Shown: piece after piece, positions 7,848 through 19,568 of the stretch
Numbering within the stretch: the stretch's first letter is position 1
How the letters are laid out: the number at the start of each line of letters is the position of its first letter
DNA from: DATFDN01 sp963762525
GTDB taxonomy: Bacteria; Pseudomonadota; Alphaproteobacteria; Acetobacterales; Acetobacteraceae
DNA: 64,000 bases
Assembly: GCA_963762525.1 (NCBI GenBank)
Contig: CAVXKT010000001.1
Location: 124,001-188,000 of the forward strand
Direction: 5' to 3'
Notes under the pieces: model-generated
The model's database searches: none
Seen by the model: only the letters and a program-made list of their open reading frames with translations
Told to the model about the DNA's origin: nothing
Position numbers and translations under genes: made by a program

Positions 7848-8730
7848 GTGAACCAGCCGACGCTCGGCATCATCGCCGGCGGCGGTCCGCTGCCGGTCCG
7901 GGTGGCGATGGCGGCGCGCACCACCGGGCGTGCGGTGTTCATCATCGGGCTTGAGGGATCCGCCGATACCGCTCTGCTGGCGCCGTTCCCGCACGCGATG
8001 CACCGGATCGGCGCCGCACACCGTATCATTGCCGCACTGCGGGATCGCGGCTGTCGCGACGTCGTGCTGATCGGCACCGTCCGTCGCCCCTCGCTCTTAA
8101 ATTTGCGGCCCAATGCGGCGGGGGCGCGGCTGCTCGCGCGCATCGGACGGGCCGCCTTTGCCGGCGACGACACGCTGCTGTCGGCCGTCATTCGGGTGCT
8201 CGGCGAAGAGGGCTTTCGCGTGCTCGGCGCGCACGAGCTGCTGGCCGGGGCGTTAGCGCCGTCGGGGCTGCTCACCCGCACGGCGCCGGATGCCATTGCG
8301 CTCGCGGATATCGCGCGCGGCCGCGCCGTGATCGAGCGCGCTGGGCGCCGCCGATGTCGGCCAGGCGACGGTGGTCCAGCAGGGCCTGGTGCTGGCGGTG
8401 GAGGCGGTTGAGGGCACCGACGCCATGCTGGCGCGCGCCGGGGCGCTGGCGCGCGAGGGGCCGGGCGGCGTGCTGGTCAAGCTCGCCAAGCCGGGCCAGG
8501 AGCGGCGTGCCGATCTGCCGGTGCTCGGCCCGGACACCATCGCCGCCGCCGCCGCCGCCGGGCTCAGGGGGATCGCGTTCGAAGCCGGCGGCACCATGCT
8601 GGCCGATCGCGGGGCAACCGTCGCCGACGCCGACGCGGCCGGGCTGTTCCTGCTCGGCATCGAGACGGTGGAGGACGCCGGCAATGCCGCGGAGAAGAGC
8701 GGGAGATCGGCGGGCCCGGGCCGTCGTTAG
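7848..8730 (+). CDS. lpxI: UDP-2,3-diacylglucosamine pyrophosphatase LpxI (one frameshift)
   Basis: Start GTG 7848 follows GAGG at 6 bases. The N-terminus LGIIAGGGPLPVRVA and the C-terminal half with VVQQGLVLAVEAVEGTDAML and KLAKPGQERRADLPVLGP are signatures of LpxI (DUF1009), which makes lipid X in the lipid A pathway of most alphaproteobacteria. The frame breaks near 8340, where ...VIERA continues as LGAADVGQ one frame over. The total is one base over a multiple of three. LpxI usually sits between lpxA and lpxB, but neither is seen here, so this copy is displaced. The 194 bases shared with the divergent degP gene should hold both promoters. Confidence 0.85.
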
Positions 8731-8756
8731 TCCAGCTCCTGCCGCCCGGGCGAGGT

Positions 8757-8777
8757 CAGGAGTTGCCGATTCTCCTG
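8757..8777. terminator. hairpin between convergent lpxI and chitinase genes
   Basis: CAGGAG-N9-CTCCTG forms a six-pair stem in the 61 bases between the two converging stops, and an extra CTCCTG at 8736 could pair alternatively with the first arm. No long T tract follows on either strand, so terminator activity is only a suggestion. Confidence 0.3.
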
Positions 8778-8791
8778 CCGCATGTCGGCAT

Positions 8792-9931
8792 TTACATCTG
8801 ACCAACAAGCGACGGAGCCGATGAACCGGGGGCCGTATCGGCGCTGATCTCCCACAGCATCAGGCCGCCCAGTTTCATCTGATCCGCATACCTGGATTTC
8901 TCGGCCACCGATCGTGCGTCCTCGAACGAAATCCAAACCCGCTGCGTCGGATTGAACAGATACGCCGATCGGGTCGGCTGATGCCACAGCAGCTCGTATT
9001 CGGGCAGGTAGCCGGCGACGATATCGCGGTAGCTGAGGACGCCCGGCTGACCGAACGAGCCGGGGCCCGCCCCGTTATAGGTCTGGTAGACTCCATGGTC
9101 TGCGGTAACGACATCGGCATAGCTTCGCCCATAGGCGCTGATACCTAAAACGAGCCGCTCCGGCGGCAGACCCGCCGCCAGAAAGGCCTTGACGGTCGCA
9201 TCGATGTTCCAAGTCACGTTCGATCCCGGCTCGGCGGGATCGCGATAGAGCGGAGAGCCGAAATCAGTAAGCCGGTTCTTCGGGTTATCGTTCGGCAGGT
9301 GAGCGTCGTAGGCCATCAGATTGACCCAGTCCAAGGTCGTGGCGAGCGAATCGAGTTCGAACTCTTGAGCGCGCATTTCCGCGGCGATGGTCAGGAAGAG
9401 CTGGCGCTTCTCGGCGACGCCCGTCTGGTCGAGTTGGCGGCGGAACTCGCGCAACAGCAGCGTCGCGTTGCCGCGGTCCGATGCTGCCGGAGACTCCCAA
9501 TCGATATCGATGCCGTCGAACAATTTGCCGACGCCGGGATAGGTCCGAGTGATGAAGAGTTCGATGCACGAGCTCACGAAAGCCTGGCGAGCGGCAGCGG
9601 TCGCCGCCAGCGCGGAAAAGATCGGCGTCGTTTTTTGCGATGGATCCCCCTGATGCGAGTTGCTCGATCCGCCGACGCTCACCAGGACGCGGAGGGCCGG
9701 CCAACGTTGCTTCAAGGCGATGAGTTTGCCGACATTGCTGTGCGGATTTGCGGGATCGGCGTCGAGCGGCTCGGGGTAGTCGGCAACCCAACCATTTCCC
9801 GCTTTCCTGAAGCCCGCGAAGGCGTAGATCAGATGGCTGATCTTGTCGCCCGGGATCGTCGCTATGTCGAATGAATTGTGACCGGCACCGGTTGCATATC
9901 CCGGCAGATAGGCCACGATTTGATGCGTCAT
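8792..9931 (-). CDS. glycoside hydrolase family 18 (chitinase-like)
   Basis: The 379-residue protein has the GH18 barrel: strand motif VLVSVGGSS (residues 83-90), catalytic DGIDIDWE (139-146, with E146 as proton donor and all three aspartates kept), NLMAYDAH, and a closing LGGLMLWEISAD segment. It would hydrolyse chitin or related beta-1,4-GlcNAc polymers. It begins MTHQIVAYLPG with no signal peptide, which is odd for a secreted chitinase. Either it leaves by a non-Sec route or it acts inside the cell. GGAG lies about 10 bases before ATG 9931. No chitin-binding module is attached. Confidence 0.85.
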   Translation of the reverse strand: MTHQIVAYLPGYATGAGHNSFDIATIPGDKISHLIYAFAGFRKAGNGWVADYPEPLDADPANPHSNVGKLIALKQRWPALRVLVSVGGSSNSHQGDPSQKTTPIFSALAATAAARQAFVSSCIELFITRTYPGVGKLFDGIDIDWESPAASDRGNATLLLREFRRQLDQTGVAEKRQLFLTIAAEMRAQEFELDSLATTLDWVNLMAYDAHLPNDNPKNRLTDFGSPLYRDPAEPGSNVTWNIDATVKAFLAAGLPPERLVLGISAYGRSYADVVTADHGVYQTYNGAGPGSFGQPGVLSYRDIVAGYLPEYELLWHQPTRSAYLFNPTQRVWISFEDARSVAEKSRYADQMKLGGLMLWEISADTAPGSSAPSLVGQM

Positions 9932-10123
9932 GGCGGCTCACTCCGAAAAACGTGGAAGACGGAACGGTATGCAATGAGACTGTAGGCCCGATCGCCATCG
10001 CCGTCCATGGCCGCCGGCCGGCGTCGGCGGCTCCGGTTGCACCCCGGGCATGGCCGCGAATACGCTGGCCCGAGGTCCGCGGATCACGGCCCGCGCGGGC
10101 GATGCGCAACGACGGAGAGAACC

Positions 10124-10510
10124 ATGAGCCGATTTCTGCACACCATGATCCGTGTCGGCGACCTGCAGCGCAGCGTCGATTTCTACACACGGCTGCTCGG
10201 CATGAAGGAGCTGCGCCGCCGCGACGTGCCGGACGGCAAATACACGCTCGCCTTCGTCGGCTATGGCGACGAGGAGACCGACGCGGTGATCGAGCTCACC
10301 TACAATTACGGCACCGATCGCTACGAGCAGGGCTCCGCCTTCGGACATTTGGCGGTGGGCGTCCCCGACGTCGCCGCCACGTGCGAGAAAGTCCGCAAGG
10401 GCGGCGGCAAGGTGACGCGCGAGGCGGGACCGGTGAAATTCGGGACCACCGTCATCGCCTTCGTCGAGGACCCCGACGGCTACAAGATCGAGCTGGTGCA
10501 GCGCGCCTGA
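10124..10510 (+). CDS. gloA: lactoylglutathione lyase (glyoxalase I)
   Basis: ATG 10124 follows GGAGAG and gives 128 residues, the normal size of bacterial GloA. It isomerises the methylglyoxal-glutathione hemithioacetal to S-lactoylglutathione. The four metal ligands are in place: H6 (FLHTMIRV), E57 (IELTYN), H75 (FGHLAVGV) and E123 (YKIELVQ). Spacing and short length match the nickel-type enzymes. The histidine kinase gene starts 21 bases after the stop on the same strand. Confidence 0.93.
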   Translation: MSRFLHTMIRVGDLQRSVDFYTRLLGMKELRRRDVPDGKYTLAFVGYGDEETDAVIELTYNYGTDRYEQGSAFGHLAVGVPDVAATCEKVRKGGGKVTREAGPVKFGTTVIAFVEDPDGYKIELVQRA

Positions 10511-10530
10511 GCGGAGGCCGGGTCGAGGGA

Positions 10531-11957
10531 GTGTTCCGCTCCCTCACCGCCCGCCTGCTGGCGCTGTGGGCGGTGTCGCTGCTGTCATGCCTGGCGGTCG
10601 CGCTGTTGCTGGTGCAGCTGCAAACGCAGTCGACGACGGCACGGACCGAGCGCGCCGAGGCGGTAGTCGCGCGTGCGTGCGACCTGGTCCGCGACCGTTA
10701 CGGCTTCTATGTGGCCGGCTGGAGCGGCCCGGCCGGCCCGCCGGACGCGCGGCTGCGGCGCGACCTGAGCGCCGTCGTGGCGTTGGCGCTGGCGCACCAG
10801 GCGCGGGTGGAAGGCGGGATCAGCCAGGGCGACACGCCGCTCACCGCCGCCGACCTCTCATCGGCCGCACGCGCCGAGATCGGTGCCGCCGGTCTGGAGG
10901 CGGCGCGCAACGAGGCGCCGGTCTCGCGTGCGCGTCCGGATCGGGGGCCGCCTCCTGCTGCTCACCGCCTGCCCGCTGCCCGGACCGATCGCCGATCTTA
11001 CCGCTTGGACGGCGGCGCGCGTCGAGGCGACCGAGGGCTTCGACAGCCTGCGTGCCGGGCTCGGCGTTTTGGCGGCGCTGGTTGTCGGCATGGCGGCGGC
11101 GATCGCCTGGCTGCTGCTCACCTGGTCGCGCCGGCTGCGCGGCTTCGAGGCGGCGCTGGCTGCGGGCGTCGATGCGCTCCCGGTGCTGGCGCCGACCGGC
11201 GAGCGCGAGCTTGACCGCATCGTGGCCGCGCTGAACGACGCCGGCCGGCGGCTGGCAGCAGCGGGGGCGCGCTCCGATGCGCTCAGCCGCCGCGTCGCCG
11301 ATGCCGAGCGCATGGCGGCGCTCGGCCGCGTCGCCGCCGGGCTCGCGCATGAAATCCGCAACCCCATCGCGGCGATGCGCCTGCGCGCGGAGAACGCGCG
11401 CGCCGGCGACGACGCGCGCCGGCGCGCGGCGATCGAGATGATCCTGGGCCAGATCGGGCGGCTGGATCGATTGGTCGCGGCACTTCTCAGCATGACGCAG
11501 CGGCGCGAGGTAGCACCGCGCACCGTCGATTTGACGGCGCTGCTGGCCGATTGCCTCGCCGATCACCGCGACGATGCCGCCGCCGCCGGCGTGGCGCTGC
11601 GCGCCGATGCCGAGATGCGCGCCGCCTCGCTCGATCCGGATTTGCTCCGCCGCGCGATCGGCAACCTGCTCGAGAACGCCATCCGGCATACTCCGCCCGG
11701 CGGCACGGTCCGGGTCCATGCGGCGCCGACCGATGCGGGGTTACGCATCACCGTCGAGGACACCGGCGAGGGCGTCGCGCCCGAACTGCGGACGACGCTG
11801 TTCGAGCCGTTCGTGACCGGCCGCGCCGAGGGCACCGGCCTCGGGCTTGCGATCGCGCGCGAGCTGGTCGCCGCCCAGGGCGGGCGGCTATCGCTGCTCG
11901 ACGCCGGCGGGGCGGGGCGCGGCACGGTGTTCGCGATCGAGCTACCCGAGTCCGACC

Positions 11958-11977
<20 letters not shown>
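10531..11977 (+). CDS. membrane sensor histidine kinase (one frameshift)
   Basis: The likely start is GTG 10531 (VFRSLTARLLALWAVSLLSC), giving a first membrane helix, a periplasmic sensor of about 120 residues, a second helix (LGVLAALVVGMAAAIAWLLL), a HAMP-like linker and the kinase core. H-box GLAHEIRNPIAAM, N-box NLLENAIRH, and ATP-lid motifs EDTGEGVA and GTGLGLAIA are intact. The frame shifts by one base near 10920, inside the sensor domain. Its end overlaps the following response regulator by 20 bases, so the two form one two-component system. The signal sensed is unknown. Confidence 0.85.
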
Positions 11978-13292
<1,315 letters not shown>

Positions 13293-13296
<4 letters not shown>

Positions 13297-14465
13297 CCGG
13301 CCACTGCCCGCACCACGCGCTCCACCTCGGACTCGTCGTTGTAGTAGTGCACGCTGGCGCGGAGGAGCGCGTCCAGTCCGCGCGCCGGCAGGTCGAGCGC
13401 GCGCAGGCGCGGTGAGCGGGATTCGTGGACGTTGATGTTCATGGCGCGCAGCCTCTCGCGCGTCTTTCCCGGCGCTTCGCCGTTTTTGAGAAAGCTGACG
13501 ATCCCGCACTGCTCCACGCCGAGATCGTGCACGCTCACGCCGGGTCGCTTGGCGAGTTCGCGCCGCAGCAGTCCGCCGAGCGCCTTCACCCGTGTTTCGA
13601 TCGCGTCGATGCCCACCCGCAGCGCATAGCGGGCGGCAACGGCGAGGCCGATCTGGCCGGCCACGAACCGCTCCCAGCTTTCGAACCGCCGCGCGTCGTC
13701 GCGGACGAGGTAGGTGTCGGCATCGACTGGAGATGCGGCCTCAAGATCGATGAACGGTGGTTCGAGCACGCCGATGACATCGCGCCGCACGTAGAGGAAG
13801 CCGGTGCCGCGGGGGCCGCGCAGATATTTGCGCCCCGCGGCTGAGAGCATGTGGCAGCCGATCCGCCGCACATCGACGGCGAGCTGGCCGACCGACTGGC
13901 AGGCATCGAGCAGATAGAGAATGTTGTGGCGCTCGGCGATGCGTCCGACCTCGGCAGCCGGATTGACGAGCCCGCCTTGCGTGGGCACGTGCGTTATCGC
14001 GATCAGCTTCGTGCGCGGGCCGATCGCACGCTCCAGCGCCGCGACGTCGAGCTGCCCGGAAGCGTCGTTGTCGATCATGTCGATCTCGATCCCCGCGCGC
14101 GCCTTCATTTGCAGGAACGCGAGATAATTCGACAGGTACTCGGATCGGGCGGTGATGACGCGGTCGCCGGCCCGGAACGGGACTGCATGGAACGCCATGT
14201 CCCAGGCGCGCGTCGCGCTTTCCGCGAACGCGATCTCGTCCCGGCCGGCGCCGATCAGCGTGGCGACGGCGTCGTAGAAATCCGCGATCCGAGCGGCCGC
14301 TTCGTCCGCCGCTTCGACGCCGCCGATGGCGGCCTCGCGCGCCAGGTGGTCCATCACCGCATTGAGGACCGGACGCGGCGGCAAGCCGGAACCGGCGTTG
14401 TTGAAGTGCAGAACGTTGGCCACACCGGGCGTCTCCGATCGGAGCCGCGGCAGATCGAGCGTCAT
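13293..14465 (-). CDS. class V aminotransferase (cysteine desulfurase-like PLP enzyme)
   Basis: From ATG 14465 (MTLDLPRLRSETPGV) the protein has 390 residues. Fold-type I PLP signatures are present: the N-terminal LHFNNAGSGLPPRPV, the cofactor aspartate in LYLLDACQSVGQ, and the Schiff-base lysine in SAAGRKYLRGPRGTGFLYV. It resembles the NifS/Csd/isopenicillin-epimerase-like branch of class V. I see no FeS-assembly neighbours, so desulfurase activity is not implied. It is transcribed away from the MFS gene at 14691 across a 225-base divergent spacer. Confidence 0.8.
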
Positions 14466-14530
14466 CGGGTGGTTCCCGTCAAAGCTGAACCGTGAATTTA
14501 GACCGCCGGCGCATCGAGGAACAGCGCACC

Positions 14531-14556
14531 CGCTCCGAAAGCTCGGCCACGGAGCG
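14531..14556. promoter_or_regulatory. inverted repeat in divergent promoter region
   Basis: CGCTCCG-N12-CGGAGCG is a perfect seven-base inverted repeat in the spacer between the class V aminotransferase and the MFS carrier. Its dyad shape fits a dimeric repressor or activator site serving both genes. No regulator gene lies next to it, so this is only a candidate. Confidence 0.3.
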
Positions 14557-14690
14557 GAGCGCCCGCCCGGATCGGGTTCGGAGCAAAAAGCCGAGTTCCT
14601 GGCTGCACTTTTCGTAATCCGCCGAGGGTTGATTCGCGTGTCGGCGCCCCCACGATCAATCCGAACGCCCCGTTGGCGGGAGGTGCCGTC

Positions 14691-15951
14691 ATGATCGACC
14701 CATCCGCTCGCGCCAATCGGTGGTCGCAACTTTGGCTCGGCATCGCCTGCATGGTGCTGATCGCCAACCTGCAATACGGCTGGACGCTGTTCGTGGGGCC
14801 GATGCGCCAGACGCACGGCTGGAGCCTCACGCAAATCCAGTTCGCGTTCGCCATCTTCATCGCCACCGAGACCTGGCTGACGCCGTTCTTCGGCTGGTCG
14901 GTCGATCGCCTGGGACCGCGGCGCGGTCCGCCGATCGCGGTGGCGATCGGGGCGGTGCTGGTGGCCGCCGGCTGGATCATCGATTCCGCCGCCGGCGAGC
15001 TGGGCATGTTGTATTGGGGCTCGGCGCTGACCGGCGCCGGCGCCGGCGCCATCTACGCCACCTGCGTCGGCAACGCGGTCAAGTGGTTCCCCGATCGGCG
15101 CGGGCTCGCGGTCGGCCTGACCGCCGCCGGCTTCGGGGCGGGCGCGGCGCTCAGCATCATCCCCATCCGGCTGCTGATCGAGAGCGCCGGCTATTCCTCC
15201 ACCTTTTTCTGGTTCGGACTGGGCCAGGGCGCGATCCTGTTGCTCATCGCCCCGGCGCTGCGCGGGCCCTTGCCCGGCGAGCGCGTCACCGTCGCCGCGC
15301 CCAGGGTCGCGCAGGCCGCCTCAAGCACATCCCCGGCCGGGGTGCTCCGAACCCCGGCGTTCTGGGTGCTGTATCTGATGTTCATCGCGGTCTCGGCCAG
15401 CGGCCTGATGGTGACGGCCCAGCTCGCACCGATCGCCCGCGCCTACGGGCTGGCGAACGGGGCGTTGCTGCTCGGCGGCTCCGCGCTGAGCATCGCGCTG
15501 GTGGCGGACAACGTGATGAACGGGCTGGCGCGGCCGTTCTTCGGTGCGGTGTCCGATCGCATCGGGCGGGAGCCGACGATGGCGATCGCCTTCACCCTGG
15601 GCGCCGGCAGCTATTGGCTGCTGGCCTTCGCCGGGCATCGCCCGTGGGCCTTCGTGCTGTGCGCGGCGCTGATCTACTTCACCTGGGGCGAGATCTTCAG
15701 CCTGTTCCCGTCCACCTGCACCGACCTGTTCGGCCCGCGCTATGCGACCGCCAACGCCGCCCTGCTCTACACCGCCAAGGGCACCTCCGCCTGGCTGGTG
15801 CCGGTGGCCAACGTGTTGGTGGCGCGCGGGTTCGGCTGGCACGGCGTCTTCCTGATTTGCGCGGTGGCCAACATCGCTGGTGGTCGCGGCGGCGCTGTTC
15901 GTGCTGCGCCCGATCCGCCTGCACGGGTCGGCGCGCGCCCATCCGGCCTGA
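14691..15951 (+). CDS. MFS transporter, oxalate/formate antiporter-like (one frameshift near the end)
   Basis: Start ATG 14691 is decided by GGAGGT 8 bases upstream. About twelve membrane helices are visible. The N-terminus NLQYGWTLFVGPMRQTHGWS and the segment WLTPFFGWSVDRLGPRRG match the oxalate/formate antiporter branch of the major facilitator superfamily, and a lysine-bearing helix (YTAKGTSAW) sits where OxlT has its substrate-binding lysine. Substrate is inference. The frame breaks near 15880 in the last helix. The corrected frame reads VVAAALFVLRPIRLHG and stops at 15951. No oxalate decarboxylase genes are nearby. Confidence 0.8.
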
Positions 15952-15957
15952 GGCGGC

Positions 15958-16848
15958 TCAGCCCGCCGCCGCCAACGCCGCGTCGGTCTCGGCGCGGCGC
16001 GGCATGGTGGCTTGGCTGCCGGCGCGCGTGCAGGAGAGCGCCGCCGCCGCCGCGGCGCGGCGGAGCGCGCCGTCCAGCGGCGCCCCGCCATCCAGCGCCG
16101 CAGCGAGCACGCCGGTGAAGCAATCGCCCGCGCCGGTGGTGTCCACCGCCCGTACCGGATGCGCCGGCACGCGAATTTCGTCGCCGGCCCGGGCGGCCTC
16201 GGCGCCACGCTCGCCCAGCGTGCGGACAACGACGGTCCCGAGCATGTCGCGCAACCCGGCGGCGTCCGGCGTGCAGCCGAGCCGCGCGGCAAGCCAGCCG
16301 GCCTCGGCCTCGTTCACCATCAGAATGTCCACCGCCCGGAGCGCATCTCCGGCAAGCTCGGCGGCGGGGGCCAGATTGAGAAGGATCCGGGCGCCCCGCG
16401 TCCGGGCACGGCAAATCAGCCGAGCGTTCTCCGCCGCCGGAACCTCCATTTGCAGGACCAGCGTCGTCGCCGGGCCGAGCAGCGCATCCTCGATCTGCTC
16501 GGCCCGCGCGGCGAGGTTGGCGCCGGACCCGACGCCGATCGCATTGCGCCCGGCCGGATCGACGAAGATCGCCGCGCAGCCGGTTACGTTGTCGGTCTCC
16601 GCGACCCGCGCGAGGCCGACGCCCTCGGCGCGCAGCAGCGCCAGTGCCCGGGCGGCGAGCGCATCGCGACCCACGGCGCCGGCAAACTCCACAACCGCGC
16701 CGTCGCGCGCCGCCGCCAACGCCTGATTGGCGCCCTTGCCGCCCGGTTCCATGCGGGCCTCGGGGGCAAGCCGGGTCTCGCCCGCACCCGGCAGCGCTGC
16801 GAGCGGAAATATCAGGTCGAGATTGATCGAGCCGAACACCACGATCAC
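15958..16848 (-). CDS. rbsK: ribokinase (PfkB family)
   Basis: GTG 16848 gives a 296-residue protein starting MIVVFGSINLDLIF. PfkB signatures are clear: the GGKGANQA motif near residues 39-46, and the C-terminal anion-hole/catalytic-base segment VDTTGAGDCFTGVLAAAL. Ribose or a related pentose is the likely sugar. The GTG start overlaps the TGA stop of the hybrid kinase gene (GTGA), so it should be translationally coupled to it. That is an odd pairing of a sensor with a sugar kinase. No ribose ABC transporter is present. Confidence 0.85.
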   Translation of the reverse strand: MIVVFGSINLDLIFPLAALPGAGETRLAPEARMEPGGKGANQALAAARDGAVVEFAGAVGRDALAARALALLRAEGVGLARVAETDNVTGCAAIFVDPAGRNAIGVGSGANLAARAEQIEDALLGPATTLVLQMEVPAAENARLICRARTRGARILLNLAPAAELAGDALRAVDILMVNEAEAGWLAARLGCTPDAAGLRDMLGTVVVRTLGERGAEAARAGDEIRVPAHPVRAVDTTGAGDCFTGVLAAALDGGAPLDGALRRAAAAAALSCTRAGSQATMPRRAETDAALAAAG

Positions 16849-19417
16849 GACGCGCTCGCCTCGGCGGGGACGCCGCGGCGCAGCACGACCGAGAGCGCGC
16901 GAAGCAATTCGGGCGTCGTGTACGGCTTTCCCAGAACCTGTTCGTTTTCGCCGGATACCGGATCGGCGTAGCCGGTCACGTACAGTATTCGCAGCTCCGG
17001 CGCGATGTCTCGCGCCAACTGCACCAGTTCGCGCCCCGACATCCCGGGCATCGCGTAGTCCACCAGCGCCAGGTCGAAGCGACCGCCCGCCCGCAATATC
17101 TCGAGCGCCTGCGGACCGTTCGCGGCTTCGGTCACGGCATACCCGGCCTCGCCCAGAAGCCCCACCGCGACCGCGCGGACGTCCGCATCGTCGTCCACGA
17201 CCAAAACCGAGGCATCGCCGTGGCGTTCCACCCGAATCCGGGGGCGGGTCGGTTGCTGGCGGCGATTGCCGGAGTGGCGCGCGGCAGCCAGACTTCGACG
17301 GTGGTGCCGATCCCGGGGGTGCTGGCAAGCCGGATCGTGCCGCCCGACTGACGGGCGACCCCTTCGACTTGCGGCAGGCCGAGACCGCTCCCCTTGCCCA
17401 CCTCCTTGGTGGTGAAGAACGGCTCCGTCGCGCGCGCCAGCACCTCCGGCGTCATCCCGGTCCCGGTATCGGAGACGACGACGCGAAGATAATCGCCGGC
17501 AGCCAGCTCGGCCGGCATCGAGCGGGAGCCGGCGGCGGTGTTGACGGTCGCGATGCGCAGCGTGCCGCCCGCCGGCATGGCGTCACGCGCGTTGATCGCC
17601 AGATTAAAATCAGCAGCTCGAACTGCGTCGGGTCGGTCCAGGCCGGCCAAGCCTCGGCCGGCGAGCTCGGTCTCGACCCGCACCAGTCCGCCCAGGCTGC
17701 GCTGCATCATCTCGTTCATGCCGGCGATGACGGTGTTGGCATCGACGGCGCGCGGTTCCAGTCGCTGCTTGCGCGCATAGGCCAGGAGCTGGCCGGTGAG
17801 TTGCGCCCCGCGCCGCGCGGCATGGCGCGCGGCCGTCAAACGGCGGCGGGTCGCCTCGTCGGTCACCCGCGCGAGCGTCAAGTCGATGTTGCCGAGCACG
17901 GCGGTCAGCAGATTGTTGAAATCGTGCGCGACCCCGCCGGTGAGCTGGCCGATCGCGTCAAGCTTCTGTCGACTGCAACAGCGCCGCCTCGGCTTGCCGC
18001 CGCTCCTCCGCCTCGCGCGATCAGGCGCGCGCCCGCGTCCTCCAGCGCGGAGGTGCGGGCGGCGACCCGTTGTTCCAGCGTGGCGTTCAGGTCGCGCAGG
18101 CTCTCTTCGGCCCGTTTCCGCTCGGCGATTTCCTGCTCGAGATTCTGGACCAGCCGAGCGTTATCGATCGCAACCGAGGCCTGCGCGGCGATGCCGGAGG
18201 CGACGCGTTCGGACGCGCTCGGTGAACACGCCGCGACGTTCGTGGCCGAAGAACAGGCCGCCCAGCACCTCCCCCGAACGCGCGATCACCGGGATGGCGA
18301 GATAGCTTCTGACCGGCGGATGCCCGGCCGGGATTCCGCGATGCGGGGGGTTACGCCCGTAACGAGGATCGCGGGTCACGTCGTCGATGCGCACCACGCG
18401 CCTCGCCGCGAAAGGTCGGGCCGAAAACGGCGGTGTTGCGGGGCATCCCGAACCGCTCGAACACCTCTCGCGGCACGCCCGAGAGGGTATGGAGCATGTA
18501 GCGCTCACCGCCCTCGCCGGTGACATTGTAGAAGAACGCGCCGAAGCGAGCGCCGGTCATCTCCGTCGCCGCGTCCGTCACCGCCTGCACCAGGCGTTGC
18601 AGGTCGAGCTCGGCGGCCAGCAGCGCGCCGGTGCGGTTCAGCGTCTCCAGCGGCGCCGCTCCTCGGCAAGACGATTCCTCGGCGAGCTTGCGGTCGCTGA
18701 TATCGCGCATGACCCGCACCGCGTAGAGCGGCCGCCCGCCCGGTCGCGGACGATCGAGGAGGAGAGTTGATCCAGCCCGGCCGACCGCCATTGTGGATAT
18801 ACCGCTTTTCCAGGCTGTAGGCGTCGATGTCCGCCGGCCCATTGCGAGCGATACGATCCCAGGTCGCGGGCCAGGTCGTACGGGATAAGTGAGGTTTGAA
18901 AGCTTCGGGCCGAGCAGTTCTTCGCGCGAGCGGCCCGGTCATGGTGCAGAGGGCCTCGTTCACCCGCAAGAAACGTCCGCTGGCGTCGGTCTCGGCGATA
19001 CCGACCGGCGCCCGCTGAACCGTCGCGTGCAGCCGTCGTTCGCCGTCGCGCAACGCTTCCTCGATGCGCTTATGCTCGGTAATGTCCATGATGATGCCGA
19101 GCCTTCGCGCGGGTCGGCCCTCGGCATCGCCGGCCACCATGCCGCGCGAAAGCACCCAACGAATTTCGCCGTCGGCGTCGGACGACGCGGAAATCGAGCG
19201 CGAACGGGCCGGCGTGATTTTCCTGCGCGCTCACCGCCCGCCCGCCCGCTCGCGGTCGTCGGGATGCAGCGCCCCCAGCCAGGCGGCATAAGGATCGGCG
19301 GTATCGGCGGGCAAGCCGAGGATGCGGAACATCGCCGGCGACCATTGGACCTCGCCGGTGCAGCAGATCACGCTGCCAACTGCCGATGCCGGCGGCTTCC
19401 CGGGCCTGCCGCAACAT
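16845..19417 (-). CDS. hybrid sensor histidine kinase, PAS-PAS-GAF-kinase-receiver (several frameshifts)
   Basis: Reading from ATG 19417 (MLRQAREAAGIGSWQ, a typical PAS entry) the frames together give PAS domains ending in PAC motifs (IMDITEHKRIEEALRDGERR; VMRDISDRKLAEE), a GAF domain (RYGRNPPHRGIPAGHPPVRS), an H-box (LTGGVAHDFNNLL), an HATPase domain (INARDAMPAGG, DTGTGM, GSGLGLPQVEG) and a C-terminal receiver with its aspartate in LALVDYAMPGMSGREL. There is no membrane helix, so it is a cytosolic sensor. At least six frame changes occur, near 19200, 18850, 18500, 18200, 18000 and 17240. The order and spacing of domains are normal, so error is favoured over decay. Confidence 0.75.
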
Positions 19418-19568
19418 GTTCTTCGTCAGGTCGCAAACGGAAGCTCCCCGGATATCGCTGCGCGGATGATGCTTATCTCAAGATGCCGCCCGAAGCCACG
19501 GAAAATCGGCGAACGCCGGAGGGCCGCGGGACAGCGACAACGCGGGCGGGCCGTGCCAGGATCGCCGG

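Noticed and set aside
16845..19417. Treating the hybrid kinase as a pseudogene
   Set aside because: Domain order and residues are complete and the same kind of shift occurs in the essential rplF, so sequencing error is more likely.
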